Shown here: positions 53,624 to 62,340 of the stretch, piece after piece
Position numbering within the stretch: position 1 is the stretch's first letter
How the letters are laid out: each line of letters starts with the position of its first letter
Notes under the pieces: generated by a model
Told to the model about the DNA's origin: nothing
Databases searched by the model: none
Seen by the model: the letters and a program-made list of their open reading frames with translations, nothing else
Position numbers and translations under genes: made by a program
NCBI GenBank assembly: GCA_964619885.1
Contig: CAZUGA010000004.1
Span: 91,776-155,775 of the forward strand
Reading direction: 5' to 3'
DNA length: 64,000 nucleotides
Source of the DNA: CAZUGA01 sp964619885
GTDB lineage: Bacteria > Pseudomonadota > Gammaproteobacteria > Methylococcales > UBA1147

Positions 53624-55708
53624 ATGTCGATCGATTTAGCTCAATTCCACCAAGTATTTTTCGAGGAAAGTTTCGAAGGTCTCGACGTGATGGAATCGGG
53701 TCTGCTGAATATGGACGTAGGGAGCGCCGATGCAGAAGAAATCAATACCATATTTCGTGCGGCACATTCCATAAAGGGAGGTAGTGGTACCTTTGGTTTT
53801 ATGGAGGTTTCAGATTTTACCCATGTGATGGAAACCTTGCTGGATGAGATGAGGGATGGTTCGCGGCAGGTCAGCCAAAAGGGTGTCGATGTATTACTGA
53901 AATCGGTCGACTGCTTGAGGGAAATGCTGATTGCAATACAAAACGAACAGGAAATCGATAAAGAACGTGTCCTGACCTACAAACATGAATTGGACGAAGA
54001 ATTAATCGGTGAAGTGGGTACCGAGGTCGTCCAGCATGCAGATCCAGTAATTCCAGCGGATAACAAGCAAGATCAAAATCCGGGCTGGCATATCGTTTTC
54101 AGTCCCCATAGACACATGCTTAAATTGGGGAATGAACCTCTGCGCATGTTCCGTGAACTAGACGAATTAGGAGAATTGGTTGTACTGGCTGATGACCAGG
54201 GACTACCTGGATTGGACGAGTTGGATCCGGAAGAATGCCATTTGTCTTGGGACCTTAAGATTAAAGGGGAGATAGCAGAAGACGAGATTCAAGAAATTTT
54301 CGATTGGGTTGAAGATGATTGCGATATGGCGATTCAGTCACTAGCCGATCGGGAAACATCAAGAGCCGCAGTTGATGAAGTTGAAACACAATCAAACGTC
54401 GGTATTTCTGCGCCACCTGAGGTGGGTGATGGAACAAGCGAAGTAGCGGAAAAGGAAATACCTGCGAATAAGGTTGTAGAGAAGAAGAGCAAAACTACCG
54501 CGACAAAAGGAAGCTCCAGTTCGATTCGAGTAGATACTAGCAAGATTGATACTTTAATCAATATGGTAGGTGAACTGGTTATTACCCAATCCATGCTTAG
54601 TTTAATGGGTGAGCAATTCGAGCTTGAAAAGTTGGACCAGTTAAAAATGGGCTTAGCGCAACTTGAGCAGCATACTCGAGAATTACAGGAAAGCGTTATG
54701 AATATTCGAATGCTGCCGATCAGTTTCGTATTCAGTCGATTTCCAAGGTTGGTACACGATCTCAGCTCAAAACTTGGTAAACAAATTGAATTAAAACTGT
54801 CTGGAGAGCAGACCGAAGTTGATAAGAGTGTCGTAGAACTGATCAGTGATCCGTTGGTTCATCTGATTCGAAACAGCATTGATCATGGGATCGAAATGCC
54901 GCAACAACGCGTTGAAAGCGGTAAACCAGAGAACGGCACGATTCACCTAAAAGCGTTTCATCGGGGTGGCAGCATCTTTATCGAAGTCTCTGATGATGGG
55001 AAGGGTCTCGACGCTGAGAAAATAAAAGCCATAGCCTTAGAACGCGGTTTAATAACGGAAAATGAGAAATTATCCGACCTTCAGGCTTATGAATTAATCA
55101 TGGCGCCCGGGTTTAGCACGGCCGAATCGGTGACAGACGTTTCGGGGCGCGGTGTCGGTATGGATGTAGTACGTAAAAATATTCAGGCTTTGGGTGGCAA
55201 TATAGAAATTCGTTCTGAATTGGGTAAAGGTTCAACAATTTCTATCAGTTTACCTTTGACCCTGGCAATTCTTGATGGCCAAACCATTTCCGTGGGAGAC
55301 GAAACTTATATTGTGCCCTTGGTTTCAATTATCGAGTCTCTCAATGTCGTCCCCGAAAAGATTAATTGTGTATTAGGCAAAGGCGAAACCTTTCAGCTGC
55401 GCGGCGAGTATCTGCCCGTCATCCGCATGCACCAAATATTTGCTATTGAAAAGCCAATAACGACTGAACTGACCGAGGGCATACTCGTCGTGGTCGAAGC
55501 TCAAGGTGTTCGTTGCGGTCTGTTCGTGGACGATCTTCTCGGACAGCAGCAAGTGGTTGTCAAATCGTTGGAAGAACATTACCGCGCTATCGAAGGGATT
55601 TCAGGTGCAACAATTCTAGGTAACGGCTCGGTGGCATTGATCTTGGATATCCCGGGCTTGTTGAGATTGTCAGTTGGCGCTGAAATGGATTCTGCTGCGG
55701 TAGCTTAA
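53624..55708 (+). CDS. cheA: Chemotaxis histidine kinase CheA
   Basis: The 694-residue kinase has an N-terminal Hpt domain with phospho-acceptor His48 (FRAAHSIKGGSGTFGF). A middle region of about 160-245 is unlike the usual CheY-binding P2, and a low-complexity linker of about 260-295 follows. Next are the dimerisation domain (SKIDTLINMVGELVITQSML), the HATPase domain (HLIRNSIDHGIEMP, VSDDGKGLD, GFSTAESVTDVSGRGVGMDV) and a C-terminal CheW-like regulatory domain. It autophosphorylates in the receptor array and passes phosphate to CheY and CheB. It is 39 bases after cheY. Confidence 0.97.
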   Translation: MSIDLAQFHQVFFEESFEGLDVMESGLLNMDVGSADAEEINTIFRAAHSIKGGSGTFGFMEVSDFTHVMETLLDEMRDGSRQVSQKGVDVLLKSVDCLREMLIAIQNEQEIDKERVLTYKHELDEELIGEVGTEVVQHADPVIPADNKQDQNPGWHIVFSPHRHMLKLGNEPLRMFRELDELGELVVLADDQGLPGLDELDPEECHLSWDLKIKGEIAEDEIQEIFDWVEDDCDMAIQSLADRETSRAAVDEVETQSNVGISAPPEVGDGTSEVAEKEIPANKVVEKKSKTTATKGSSSSIRVDTSKIDTLINMVGELVITQSMLSLMGEQFELEKLDQLKMGLAQLEQHTRELQESVMNIRMLPISFVFSRFPRLVHDLSSKLGKQIELKLSGEQTEVDKSVVELISDPLVHLIRNSIDHGIEMPQQRVESGKPENGTIHLKAFHRGGSIFIEVSDDGKGLDAEKIKAIALERGLITENEKLSDLQAYELIMAPGFSTAESVTDVSGRGVGMDVVRKNIQALGGNIEIRSELGKGSTISISLPLTLAILDGQTISVGDETYIVPLVSIIESLNVVPEKINCVLGKGETFQLRGEYLPVIRMHQIFAIEKPITTELTEGILVVVEAQGVRCGLFVDDLLGQQQVVVKSLEEHYRAIEGISGATILGNGSVALILDIPGLLRLSVGAEMDSAAVA

Positions 55709-55715
55709 TAATACA

Positions 55716-56270
55716 ATGTCTGATTCGATAAACAACACCATCAACAGCGAACCCACATCGGTGATCGACTCGGGTTTTACACCAGTCGAACAGAATTTGG
55801 AGTTTGGTAGCCAATCGAAGCTGACCCAGTATTTAACGTTTAGCCTGAATCACGATGAATACGGCGTGGAAATTCTCAAAGTTCAGGAGATTCGTAGTTG
55901 GGAACCGGTTTCAAGGATTCCGAATGTACCGCACTATGAAAAAGGTGTCATAAATCTTCGCGGCGCTATTGTGCCTATCATTGATTTACGCGAACGCTTC
56001 GGGCTTGAATCTTTGGAGCATACCGCGGTAACCGCGGTTATCGTATTGCAGACGGAACATAACGGTAAGCTACGTTCACTGGGTATCGTTGTCGATTCTG
56101 TATCCAACGTTGTCGACGTGGAAACAGCTGCGATTCAGGATTCACCAGATTTCGGTGCACGCGTTAATACTAATTTTATTTACGGACTAGCTGCTAGCAA
56201 CGAACGCATGATTATGCTACTGGATGTAGATAAATTGATGATCATGGAAGGAACCGTAGACCCGGTATAG
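55716..56270 (+). CDS. cheW: Chemotaxis coupling protein CheW (first copy)
   Basis: The 184-residue protein links receptors to CheA. It has a CheW fold with YLTFSLNHDEYGVEILKVQE, RIPNVPHYEKGVINLRGAIV and PIIDLRERFGLE. A 30-residue polar N-terminal extension sets it apart from the second CheW at 58701, whose core is closely similar. It starts 7 bases after cheA. Confidence 0.95.
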   Translation: MSDSINNTINSEPTSVIDSGFTPVEQNLEFGSQSKLTQYLTFSLNHDEYGVEILKVQEIRSWEPVSRIPNVPHYEKGVINLRGAIVPIIDLRERFGLESLEHTAVTAVIVLQTEHNGKLRSLGIVVDSVSNVVDVETAAIQDSPDFGARVNTNFIYGLAASNERMIMLLDVDKLMIMEGTVDPV

Positions 56271-56327
56271 AACGAAGAGATTTTACTTAGTTATTTTGTC
56301 AATGGCTGCGGCTAAAGGTTAAATGTT

Positions 56328-58679
56328 ATGAATGTAAATACGCCGGATACGGGGCGCGAAGTGCAGGTGCCGGAAGGTGCGATGCTGGTCACCAAAACAG
56401 ATCCTAATGGACGCATTATTTATTGCAGCGATGCTTCTCTGAAGTTTAGCGGGTTTAGTCGTGACGACTTGCTAGGCGAAAAAGATAACGCGAGACGTCA
56501 CGCGGATGTGCCAGCTGCGGTCTTAAAGGACATGTGGGCGACCGTCAAGCAGGGATATCCGTGGAAAGGCACACTCAAGAACCGTTGTAAAAACGGTGAC
56601 TTTTTCTGGGTCGACACTAGCATAACGCCAATTTACAAGAATTTCCTTGTACACGAAATTATGATGGTCTGTTATAGCACCACCGGGCAACAGGTATCCG
56701 ATGCGGAAGCGCTGTTTCGAAACATCAATGCCGGGAAGGTAAACCTAAAGCCAAAAGCGAGTCTAATGGAGCGACTGGACTTTACCGCGGGTCTGCCATT
56801 CTGGAAACAACTATTGGTTGCGATGACCGGGTTGGTGGTTCCATCTATACTGTTGGTCGCATTGTTGATAGCAGAACAGCGATACGCTGCGGGTGCTGGC
56901 GTGGCCTTAATCAGCGGTGTGTTCGGACTGCTGGGACTCAGGATGGCGAGTCGGTTTCGTTCCGTGTTTGATCAGATTTCCAATGCGTTATACCGCCTGA
57001 CGGATGGCGAATTTCGCAATAAAATTGATCTACACGTCAAAGGCGATCTGGGTGATCTGCTGCGCGCTATGCAGGGCATGCAGGTTAAGCTGAATTATGA
57101 CTTGAATGAGGCGGTCAGCGAAGCGACTTCGGCCAATCGCGTCAAACAGGCGCTGGATAATGTTGAGACCAATGTCATCTTAACCGATGCTGACTACAAC
57201 ATCATTTATCTAAATGATGCTGTTGTAGAGATGTTTCGGGATGCCGAAGACGATATTCGCAATGATTTGCCGGATTTCGAAGTGGATTCGTTGCTGGGTA
57301 GCAATATCGATATTTTTCACAAAAACCCGGCCCATCAACGGAACATGCTGGACAGGTTGAGCGAAACATTCAAATCCACGCTTAATATTGGTGGTCGTAC
57401 CCTGGATATTATTGCAAATCCTATTACCAATGACTCGGGTGAACGCTTAGGTACCGTGGTTGAATGGCAGGATCGGACTCAGGAAGTCCATATTGAGCAG
57501 GAAATCGCGGAGTTTGTCGATGCGGTTAAGCGCGGCGATTTGAATAATCGTATAGAGCTCGAAGGAAAACAAGGATTTATGGCCGTATTGAGTACCGGTA
57601 TTAACGGATTGGCGGATTCGATTGATAAGGTTTTTAGCGATATTCAACATGTTATAGGGTCCATGGCGGAAGGAAATCTAAGCGATAAAATTAGTGGTGA
57701 CTACGAAGGAACTTATGCTTCGATCCAAGCGAACGTTAACGCCACCCAAGATAAGCTGGCGGATATTTTCGAGCAGATCCGGCAATCGGCGGATTTTATC
57801 AATAACTCTTCGCAAGAGATTGCGTCCGGAAATAATAATTTGTCGCACAGAGCCGAAGAACAAGCGGCTAGTTTGGAACAAACAGCGGCCAGTATGGAAC
57901 AGTTAACCAGCGCGGTTAAGAACAACGCGGACAACGCACAACAGGCCAATGAGGTCGCTAGTGATGCAGGCCGCATGGCCGGAACGGGTGGTGATGTAGT
58001 CAACAGAGCGGTCCAAGCCATGGATGAGATCAACACCAGCAGCAATAAGATTGCTGAGATTATCGGGGTTATCGACGAAATTGCGTTCCAAACTAATCTA
58101 TTGGCCCTGAACGCCTCGGTTGAAGCAGCGCGTGCCGGTGAACAGGGGCGAGGTTTCTCGGTCGTTGCGACCGAAGTTCGTAATCTCGCACAACGCAGTG
58201 CTACGGCGGCGAAAGAAAGTAAAGAACAGATTCAAAATAGTGTTGAGAAAGTGCGAATTGGAGCGGAACTGGTCAATGAATCGGGAGAAACATTGAGAGA
58301 GATCGTTGCAAGCGTGAACAAAGTGAGTGAATTTGTCGCGCAGATAGCGACGGCCAGCCAACAGCAATCTTCTGGTATCGATCAAGTCAATGTTGCTGTA
58401 GGACAAATGGATGAGATCACGCAACAAAATGCAGCGCTCGCGGAGCAGGCTTCGGCGGCCAGCGTATCGATGAGCGAACAGTCCGATAGCATGATGCAGG
58501 TGTTGGCCTTTTTTAATAATACTCGTGGGTCATCAGTGCCGAACGGATCTGCCCGATCCGGTCAGTCGAACGAGTGGGCAACAGCCGAGCCGGAAGAAAA
58601 AAGGGTAGTACAAACGCCCAAATTGGCCAATAGCCGCGGCAACGCTGCATTGGATGATCAAGAATGGGAAGAATTTTAG
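56328..58679 (+). CDS. PAS-HAMP-PAS methyl-accepting chemotaxis receptor with CheR-tethering tail
   Basis: The 783-residue receptor has an N-terminal Aer-type PAS domain (about 10-120; KTDPNGRIIYCSDASLKFSG). Two membrane helices (about 160-205) and a HAMP domain come next. A second PAS domain (about 275-390; NVILTDADYNIIYLNDAVVE) leads into a long signalling domain with hairpin tip IDEIAFQTNLLALNASVEAARAGEQGRGF. It ends in EWEEF, close to the NWETF/GWEEF pentapeptides that recruit CheR. Aer-type PAS domains often sense redox state through FAD, which is possible here. It sits between two cheW genes. Confidence 0.93.
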   Translation: MNVNTPDTGREVQVPEGAMLVTKTDPNGRIIYCSDASLKFSGFSRDDLLGEKDNARRHADVPAAVLKDMWATVKQGYPWKGTLKNRCKNGDFFWVDTSITPIYKNFLVHEIMMVCYSTTGQQVSDAEALFRNINAGKVNLKPKASLMERLDFTAGLPFWKQLLVAMTGLVVPSILLVALLIAEQRYAAGAGVALISGVFGLLGLRMASRFRSVFDQISNALYRLTDGEFRNKIDLHVKGDLGDLLRAMQGMQVKLNYDLNEAVSEATSANRVKQALDNVETNVILTDADYNIIYLNDAVVEMFRDAEDDIRNDLPDFEVDSLLGSNIDIFHKNPAHQRNMLDRLSETFKSTLNIGGRTLDIIANPITNDSGERLGTVVEWQDRTQEVHIEQEIAEFVDAVKRGDLNNRIELEGKQGFMAVLSTGINGLADSIDKVFSDIQHVIGSMAEGNLSDKISGDYEGTYASIQANVNATQDKLADIFEQIRQSADFINNSSQEIASGNNNLSHRAEEQAASLEQTAASMEQLTSAVKNNADNAQQANEVASDAGRMAGTGGDVVNRAVQAMDEINTSSNKIAEIIGVIDEIAFQTNLLALNASVEAARAGEQGRGFSVVATEVRNLAQRSATAAKESKEQIQNSVEKVRIGAELVNESGETLREIVASVNKVSEFVAQIATASQQQSSGIDQVNVAVGQMDEITQQNAALAEQASAASVSMSEQSDSMMQVLAFFNNTRGSSVPNGSARSGQSNEWATAEPEEKRVVQTPKLANSRGNAALDDQEWEEF

Positions 58680-58700
58680 TTTGAAGGATAAGACGCCGTG

Positions 58701-59186
58701 ATGAACGTTGAAAGACACACTGAAAATTTAATCGACCAGTATTTGACATTCCAATTGGCCGATGATGTATACGGCGTTGAGATTTTAAAAGTTCAGGAGA
58801 TTAAAGGCTGGGAACCGGCACGGCAACTACCGAATGTACCACCTTACATTAAAGGCGTGTTTGATTTGAGGGGCGTAGTCGTCCCTATCATTGATCTTCG
58901 TGAACGCTTTGGCTTGGATCGGGTTGAATACACCGCCGTTACCGTGGTGATCGTCGTGTCGGTTGCCGGTACTGGAGGAGAACGCATTATCGGAATAGTT
59001 GCGGACAGTGTTTCGGATGTGTTGGATGTCAATCCGGAGATGGTGCGCCAAGCCCCCGATTTGGGAACCCAAATCGATACCCGCTTTATCATAGGCATGG
59101 TAGTGACTGATTCAATGGTGATGCTGCTCGATGTCGATAAGTTATTTGACTACGAAGCGTTGGCCTTGACTGACAGTGAGGACTAA
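58701..59186 (+). CDS. cheW: Chemotaxis coupling protein CheW (second copy)
   Basis: The 161-residue CheW has YLTFQLADDVYGVEILKVQE, LPNVPPYIKGVFDLRGVVVP and PIIDLRERFGLDRVEYTAVT. The core is close to the first CheW, so the pair looks like a local duplication. It lacks the N-terminal extension. ATG 58701 is used; the GTG at 58698 in frame is equally possible (GAAGGA upstream). It follows the receptor by 21 bases. A 206-base gap follows it, with no gene seen. Confidence 0.94.
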   Translation: MNVERHTENLIDQYLTFQLADDVYGVEILKVQEIKGWEPARQLPNVPPYIKGVFDLRGVVVPIIDLRERFGLDRVEYTAVTVVIVVSVAGTGGERIIGIVADSVSDVLDVNPEMVRQAPDLGTQIDTRFIIGMVVTDSMVMLLDVDKLFDYEALALTDSED

Positions 59187-59392
59187 TTGACTGTTTTGCT
59201 GCGCGGGTCGTAGGACATTCGACTAAGAATAGCACGCCGAAATCACGTGTTTGGCTCAGGGATGACAACGTTAGGCAGAATCTTTCGGTATCAATCGGGA
59301 GTATCGAGTTCAGATCCGTTCTATCAGACACTTTTCTAACGTGCCAAACGCGTAGTTTGGATTTAAGGAATTCTTGATGACGGTAAATAATT

Positions 59393-59761
59393 ATGAGTAG
59401 AAAATCTAGAAAAATAGCATCGACTTCGGATGTGAATGAGAATCAAGTGGAGACAGAACAAACCGAAGTCGGTGGAACAATTAGATTAGCCCCTGTTTTA
59501 AATATTGAAGGTGTTGGGTCTCTTAAAGAATGCCTGTCTAATTTGTTCGATCAATATGAATCAATTGAAATCGATGGGTCCGAAGTTGAATCGGCAGATA
59601 CATCTACATTGCAATTGTTGGTGGTTCTGACCCGGGAAGCTGCCAAAACCGGTAAAAAGCTTGGCATCCAAATGTCCGATGATTTCGTGAAATGTGCGGA
59701 TTCGCTTGGTGTAACCGGAATGTTGGCTTTGTCCGATATTGGCAGTAAGCGCAGCGATTAA
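59393..59761 (+). CDS. STAS-domain protein (first copy)
   Basis: The 122-residue protein has a polar N-terminal 28 residues, then a STAS domain (IRLAPVLNIEGVGSLKECLS; VESADTSTLQLLVVLTREAA). Ser/Thr occupy the position phosphorylated in anti-sigma-factor antagonists. STAS proteins switch partners by phosphorylation. A role as a switch in this chemotaxis pathway is plausible because it is read with cheR, 12 bases downstream. No kinase or phosphatase partner is present in the window. Confidence 0.85.
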   Translation: MSRKSRKIASTSDVNENQVETEQTEVGGTIRLAPVLNIEGVGSLKECLSNLFDQYESIEIDGSEVESADTSTLQLLVVLTREAAKTGKKLGIQMSDDFVKCADSLGVTGMLALSDIGSKRSD

Positions 59762-59773
59762 TTCGTCAAATCA

Positions 59774-60643
59774 ATGAGCGGACGAGAGCGTGAGTTTAAA
59801 TATACTCGGGATGATTTTGATATTTTGAGAGAAATGTCCAATGGTCATACCGGAATCATTGTATCGGACGATAAGTTCGATATGTTTTACTCCCGATTAT
59901 CCAAACATGTTAGGCGATTGGGATTAGCAAATTTTACTGAGTACTGCGATTTGTTGTCGCGTAGTGATGGGCCTGAATTTTGTGAATTCATCAATTCTAT
60001 TACAACCAATCTAACCTCTTTCTTCCGGGAAAAGCATCACTTCGATTATCTGCGCAATACGGTTATTCCGCGATGGTTGGAGACCAACGCGGGTACACGA
60101 AAGATTCGCATTTGGTCAGCCGGTTGCTCCACTGGAGAAGAACCTTATTCCATAGCGATGACGATTCTTGACAATTTGCCAAGGGGGTGGGAGCTCAAGA
60201 TATTGGCGACCGATCTCGATACCGACGTTTTGTCGACCGCAGCCAACGGAATATATGCTTCGGACCGCATCAATGGTTTGCCGAGTAATCTTGTGCACAA
60301 ATGGTTTTTGAAGAGTAAACATGGTCAAGGCGACCGGGTTAGGGTTAACCGGGAATTACAATCGATTATTCGGTTTAAACAATTGAATCTTATGGGAGAT
60401 TGGCCAATGAGAGGGCCATTCGATGCCATATTTTGCCGCAATGTATTGATTTATTTTGATAAACAGACCAAGACTCGGCTAGCCGAACGATTTTCGAATG
60501 TCCTAGCTACTTATTCGCATCTGTTTATCGGCCATTCCGAATCGCTTTATCAGCTGACAGATCAATTCTCGTTGATCGGCAATACGATCTACCAAAAAGA
60601 AAAATCCACATCTAATGAAATACCCCGACATCAAATTGCCTGA
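59774..60643 (+). CDS. cheR: Chemotaxis methyltransferase CheR
   Basis: The 289-residue enzyme methylates receptor glutamates with S-adenosylmethionine. It has the N-terminal helical domain (RLSKHVRRLGLANFTEYCDL), FINSITTNLTSFFREKHHFD, the SAM-binding IRIWSAGCSTGEEPYSIAMT and CRNVLIYFDKQT. The EWEEF tail of the receptor at 56328 is its likely docking site. It overlaps cheD by 29 bases. Confidence 0.96.
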   Translation: MSGREREFKYTRDDFDILREMSNGHTGIIVSDDKFDMFYSRLSKHVRRLGLANFTEYCDLLSRSDGPEFCEFINSITTNLTSFFREKHHFDYLRNTVIPRWLETNAGTRKIRIWSAGCSTGEEPYSIAMTILDNLPRGWELKILATDLDTDVLSTAANGIYASDRINGLPSNLVHKWFLKSKHGQGDRVRVNRELQSIIRFKQLNLMGDWPMRGPFDAIFCRNVLIYFDKQTKTRLAERFSNVLATYSHLFIGHSESLYQLTDQFSLIGNTIYQKEKSTSNEIPRHQIA

Positions 60644-61253
60644 CTCCTTGGCGGGATTTGAACACATCCGTAGATGTTGGAATAACACGCATCAAGTCGT
60701 TATAGCCAAGATTTTGCCTGGCGAATTCTATGTTACCCGGGGTGATGAAGTGATTCATACAGTTTTGGGTTCTTGTGTTTCGGCTTGCATCAGAGACTCG
60801 ATGACCGGAATCGGAGGTATGAATCATTTCATGTTACCGGTAACGTCTCAGGAAAGGTTGGATAATGGCAGTCCATCCATAGTGGGTGAAGCGACACGTT
60901 ACGGCAATTTCGCGATGGAACATTTGATCAATACGATATTGCAGCACGGCGGTAAGCGCCGAAATCTGGAGGTGAAGGTATTCGGCGGTGGCAAGATAAT
61001 CCCAGCGGTTACCGATATTGGGGTGAAAAATACAGATTTTGTATTGGACTACATTTATACCGAGGGTTTTAAGGTATCGGGTCAGGATCTAGGTGATGTT
61101 TATCCGCGTAAGGTCTTGTATTTTCCTAGTAGCGGAAAGGTTCGAGTCAAAAAACTGGCGAATATTAACGGCGATACGATTGTATCGAGAGAATTGAGAT
61201 ATCGTGAAGAAATTGAGAATAGTTCTATCGAAGGTGAGATCGAATTATTTTGA
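60615..61253 (+). CDS. cheD: Chemoreceptor glutamine deamidase CheD with ELF tail
   Basis: The 212-residue protein has catalytic Cys and His in TVLGSCVSACIRDSMTGIGG and MNHFMLPV, and Thr in a VKVFGGGKIIP region. It deamidates receptor glutamines to prepare methylation sites. It is longer than the usual 160-190 residues through a C-terminal tail ending IEGEIELF. The same type of tail is found on two other proteins of this cluster. It starts inside the cheR end, and its stop is 14 bases before cheB. Confidence 0.95.
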   Translation: MKYPDIKLPDSLAGFEHIRRCWNNTHQVVIAKILPGEFYVTRGDEVIHTVLGSCVSACIRDSMTGIGGMNHFMLPVTSQERLDNGSPSIVGEATRYGNFAMEHLINTILQHGGKRRNLEVKVFGGGKIIPAVTDIGVKNTDFVLDYIYTEGFKVSGQDLGDVYPRKVLYFPSSGKVRVKKLANINGDTIVSRELRYREEIENSSIEGEIELF

Positions 61254-61267
61254 AGGATGAGATAACG

Positions 61268-62332
61268 ATGCAAGCCATACGCGTATTGATTGTAGATGAT
61301 TCGGCATTGATCCGAAAATTGCTGACCGGGATATTCGAATCCAGTCCGGGTATCGAGGTTGTCGGTACCGCAGAAGACCCCATTCGCGCGCGTGAAAAAA
61401 TAAAGAAATTGAATCCTGACGTTTTGACCCTGGACGTGGAAATGCCCCGCATGGACGGTTTGACCTTTTTATCCAATCTAATGCGTTTGCGTCCGATGCC
61501 GGTGGTCATGATCTCTTCGTTAACAGAGAAAGGCGCGGACGTCACCTTACGCGCCTTGGAATTGGGTGCGGTTGATTTTGTCGCGAAGCCAAAAATTGAT
61601 ATTTCTAATGGACTGAATAGCTATGCGGAAGAAATCATTGCTAAGATAAAGTCAGCGGCTTCCGCATCCGTTAAGTCTTTAAATAACTGTCAAAAAAATG
61701 GGAATTCAGCGCCTGGTCGAATTTGTACACGGTTGACTGGAAAGGAACCTAAATCGGCCAGCTTGACCGGAAAAATAATTGCTTTGGGCGCATCGACCGG
61801 TGGGACCGAAGCTATCAAACAAGTCGTGCGAAATCTTCCGGCAACCACACCTGCGCTCATGATTAGCCAGCATCTACCCTTGGCATTTAGCGAGTCATTT
61901 GCGCGGCATGTTGATGAGGTATCGGAAATGACCGTTTGTATCGCGTCAGATCGCCAACCGATCTGCTCCGGTAACGTATATATCGCACCTGGAGATAAAC
62001 ACCTCACGGTAATTAAAAATGGTGGCCACTATGTTTGCCGATTGGATGATGGCCCGAATGTGAACCGTCATAAACCTTCTGTTGATGTAATGTTTGAATC
62101 GGTCGCTAGCATTGTTGGTTCTAAAGCCATCGGTGTTTTGCTGACAGGGATGGGGGCCGATGGTGCAAAAGGCATGGAGGCTATGCACAAGACGGGTTCG
62201 TCTACTATTATTCAAGATGAACAAACTAGTGTTGTTTGGGGTATGCCGGGCGAGGCGTTTAGGCTGGGATGCACCGATCATGTTGTCCCATTGAATCGTG
62301 TTGCAGATAAGATACTTGACTTGATTGATTAA
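61268..62332 (+). CDS. cheB: Protein-glutamate methylesterase CheB
   Basis: The 354-residue protein has an N-terminal receiver domain with phospho-acceptor Asp56 (TLDVEMPRMDG). A linker of about 125-165 leads to the methylesterase domain with Ser176 (ALGASTGGTEAI), His202 (SQHLPLAFSES) and the Asp of GMGADGAKGM. It removes methyl groups from receptors when phosphorylated by CheA. ATG 61268 is the family start; TTG 61250 is in frame. Confidence 0.97.
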   Translation: MQAIRVLIVDDSALIRKLLTGIFESSPGIEVVGTAEDPIRAREKIKKLNPDVLTLDVEMPRMDGLTFLSNLMRLRPMPVVMISSLTEKGADVTLRALELGAVDFVAKPKIDISNGLNSYAEEIIAKIKSAASASVKSLNNCQKNGNSAPGRICTRLTGKEPKSASLTGKIIALGASTGGTEAIKQVVRNLPATTPALMISQHLPLAFSESFARHVDEVSEMTVCIASDRQPICSGNVYIAPGDKHLTVIKNGGHYVCRLDDGPNVNRHKPSVDVMFESVASIVGSKAIGVLLTGMGADGAKGMEAMHKTGSSTIIQDEQTSVVWGMPGEAFRLGCTDHVVPLNRVADKILDLID

Positions 62333-62340
62333 TATTGTAA

